From: Kluyvera intermedia
GTDB taxonomy: Bacteria; Pseudomonadota; Gammaproteobacteria; Enterobacterales; Enterobacteriaceae
Length of the DNA stretch: 64,000 nt
Direction of reading: 5' to 3'
Assembly (NCBI RefSeq): GCF_034424175.1
Contig: NZ_CP139986.1
Coordinates: 1,364,001-1,428,000 of the forward strand
Positions 63,310 through 64,000 of the stretch are shown piece by piece. Numbering within the stretch: the stretch's first letter is position 1; each line of letters starts with the position of its first letter. The position numbers were made by a program, and so were the translations under genes. Under the pieces are notes generated by a model, which saw only the letters and a list, made by a program, of their open reading frames with translations, ran no database searches and was not told the origin of the DNA.

Positions 63310-64000
63310 CTGAACGCACCGGCACAGCTCTCTTTGCCACTGTATCTTCCCGATGATGAAACTTTCTCAAGTTTCTGGCCGGGTGATAACCCTTCTTTAC
63401 TTGCAGCCGTGCAAAATGTACTGCGGCAGGATCACAGCGGATACATCTATATCTGGTCACGTGAAGGTGCCGGGCGCAGCCATTTGCTGCATGCAGCCTG
63501 TGCTGAACTTTCCCAGCGCGGTGATGCGGTAGGCTACGTTCCACTGGATAAGCGGACCTGGTTTGTGCCGGAAGTGCTGGAAGGGATGGAGCAACTTTCT
63601 CTGGTCTGTATCGATAATATCGAGTGTGTTGCCGGTGATGAAATGTGGGAGATGGCGATCTTTAATCTCTATAACCGCATTCTTGAGTCGGGCAATACGC
63701 GTCTTCTGATCACCGGCGATCGTCCGCCACGCCAGCTGAATCTCGGTTTGCCGGATCTGGCTTCGCGCCTGGATTGGGGGCAAATTTACAAACTTCAGCC
63801 GCTTTCCGATGAAGATAAACTCCAGGCGCTACAGCTGCGTGCGCGACTGCGCGGGTTCGAGATGCCGGAAGATGTTTGCCGCTTCCTGCTAAAACGCCTG
63901 GATCGTGAAATGCGCACCCTGTTCTTAACGCTTGATCAGCTGGATCACGCCTCGATTACCGCCCAGCGCAAGCTGACCATTCCGTTTGTAAAAGAAATCC
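63310..64000 (+). CDS. hda: Hda, DnaA inactivation protein (CTG start, 3' end cut off)
   Basis: A DnaA-domain-III-like AAA+ protein that, with the DNA-loaded beta clamp, stimulates DnaA-ATP hydrolysis (RIDA). The clamp-binding motif QLSLPLYLPDDE follows directly after the start and GREGAGRSHLLHA-type Walker A, CIDNIEC Walker B and the Arg finger region are visible. No ATG, GTG or TTG is available at the right place; the frame begins with CTG at 63310 behind GAGG at 63301-63304, giving (M)NAPAQLSLPL, and E. coli hda is known to start with CUG. About 230 of 233 codons are in the window. Confidence 0.93.
   Translation, partial: MNAPAQLSLPLYLPDDETFSSFWPGDNPSLLAAVQNVLRQDHSGYIYIWSREGAGRSHLLHAACAELSQRGDAVGYVPLDKRTWFVPEVLEGMEQLSLVCIDNIECVAGDEMWEMAIFNLYNRILESGNTRLLITGDRPPRQLNLGLPDLASRLDWGQIYKLQPLSDEDKLQALQLRARLRGFEMPEDVCRFLLKRLDREMRTLFLTLDQLDHASITAQRKLTIPFVKEI

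Overview
The window is chromosomal DNA of a member of the Enterobacteriaceae. Nearly every backbone gene matches the E. coli K-12/Salmonella block running from trmJ through the isc operon to hda, in the same relative order. It is not E. coli K-12: several accessory blocks are inserted and many REP-type sequences have the Enterobacter/Citrobacter/Klebsiella style. I would place it near Citrobacter, Enterobacter, Kluyvera or Salmonella, but cannot fix the genus from sequence alone. No rRNA, tRNA, CRISPR array, transposase or prophage was seen.

Layout. (1) 1-7507: the end of trmJ, then the complete iron-sulfur operon iscRSUA-hscBA-fdx-iscX and pepB, with two abutting IscR sites upstream of iscR. 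(2) 7508-13429: sseB, then a minus-strand block in which a phosphotransferase permease and a GH4 6-phospho-alpha-glucosidase are followed by the housekeeping gene sseA and an RpiR-family regulator, so a sugar module appears wrapped around sseA. (3) 13430-32961: yfhM-pbpC (bacterial alpha2-macroglobulin and PBP1C), ndk, rlmN, rodZ, ispG, SroE, hisS, yfgM, bamB, der, then three genes absent from K-12 at this site (an 81-residue acidic protein, a MetC-like lyase, a Gfo/Idh/MocA oxidoreductase), then yfgJ.

(4) 33100-44637: a surface-protein locus equivalent to part of the Salmonella CS54 island: sinH (inverse autotransporter), sinI and the giant repeat protein ratA; shdA and ratB are absent. Reading the three proteins together shows that SinI has an N-terminal domain shared with RatA and a C-terminal domain shared with SinH, including an EF-hand-like loop. 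I regard this shared-module arrangement as the most interesting feature of the window. (5) 44645-57346: xseA, guaB-guaA, a decayed small exported ORF, an MscS-type channel, yfgG, yfgF behind a good FNR box, ppx and ppk. (6) 57555-64000: purMN, a GH1 6-phospho-beta-glucosidase inserted between purM and upp with its own LacI-type operators, upp-uraA, and hda starting with CTG and cut by the window end.

Functional themes are Fe-S cluster assembly and two Fe-S clients (RlmN, IspG), envelope maintenance and surface adhesion, purine/pyrimidine synthesis and salvage, polyphosphate metabolism, and two independent acquisitions for phosphorylated glucosides.
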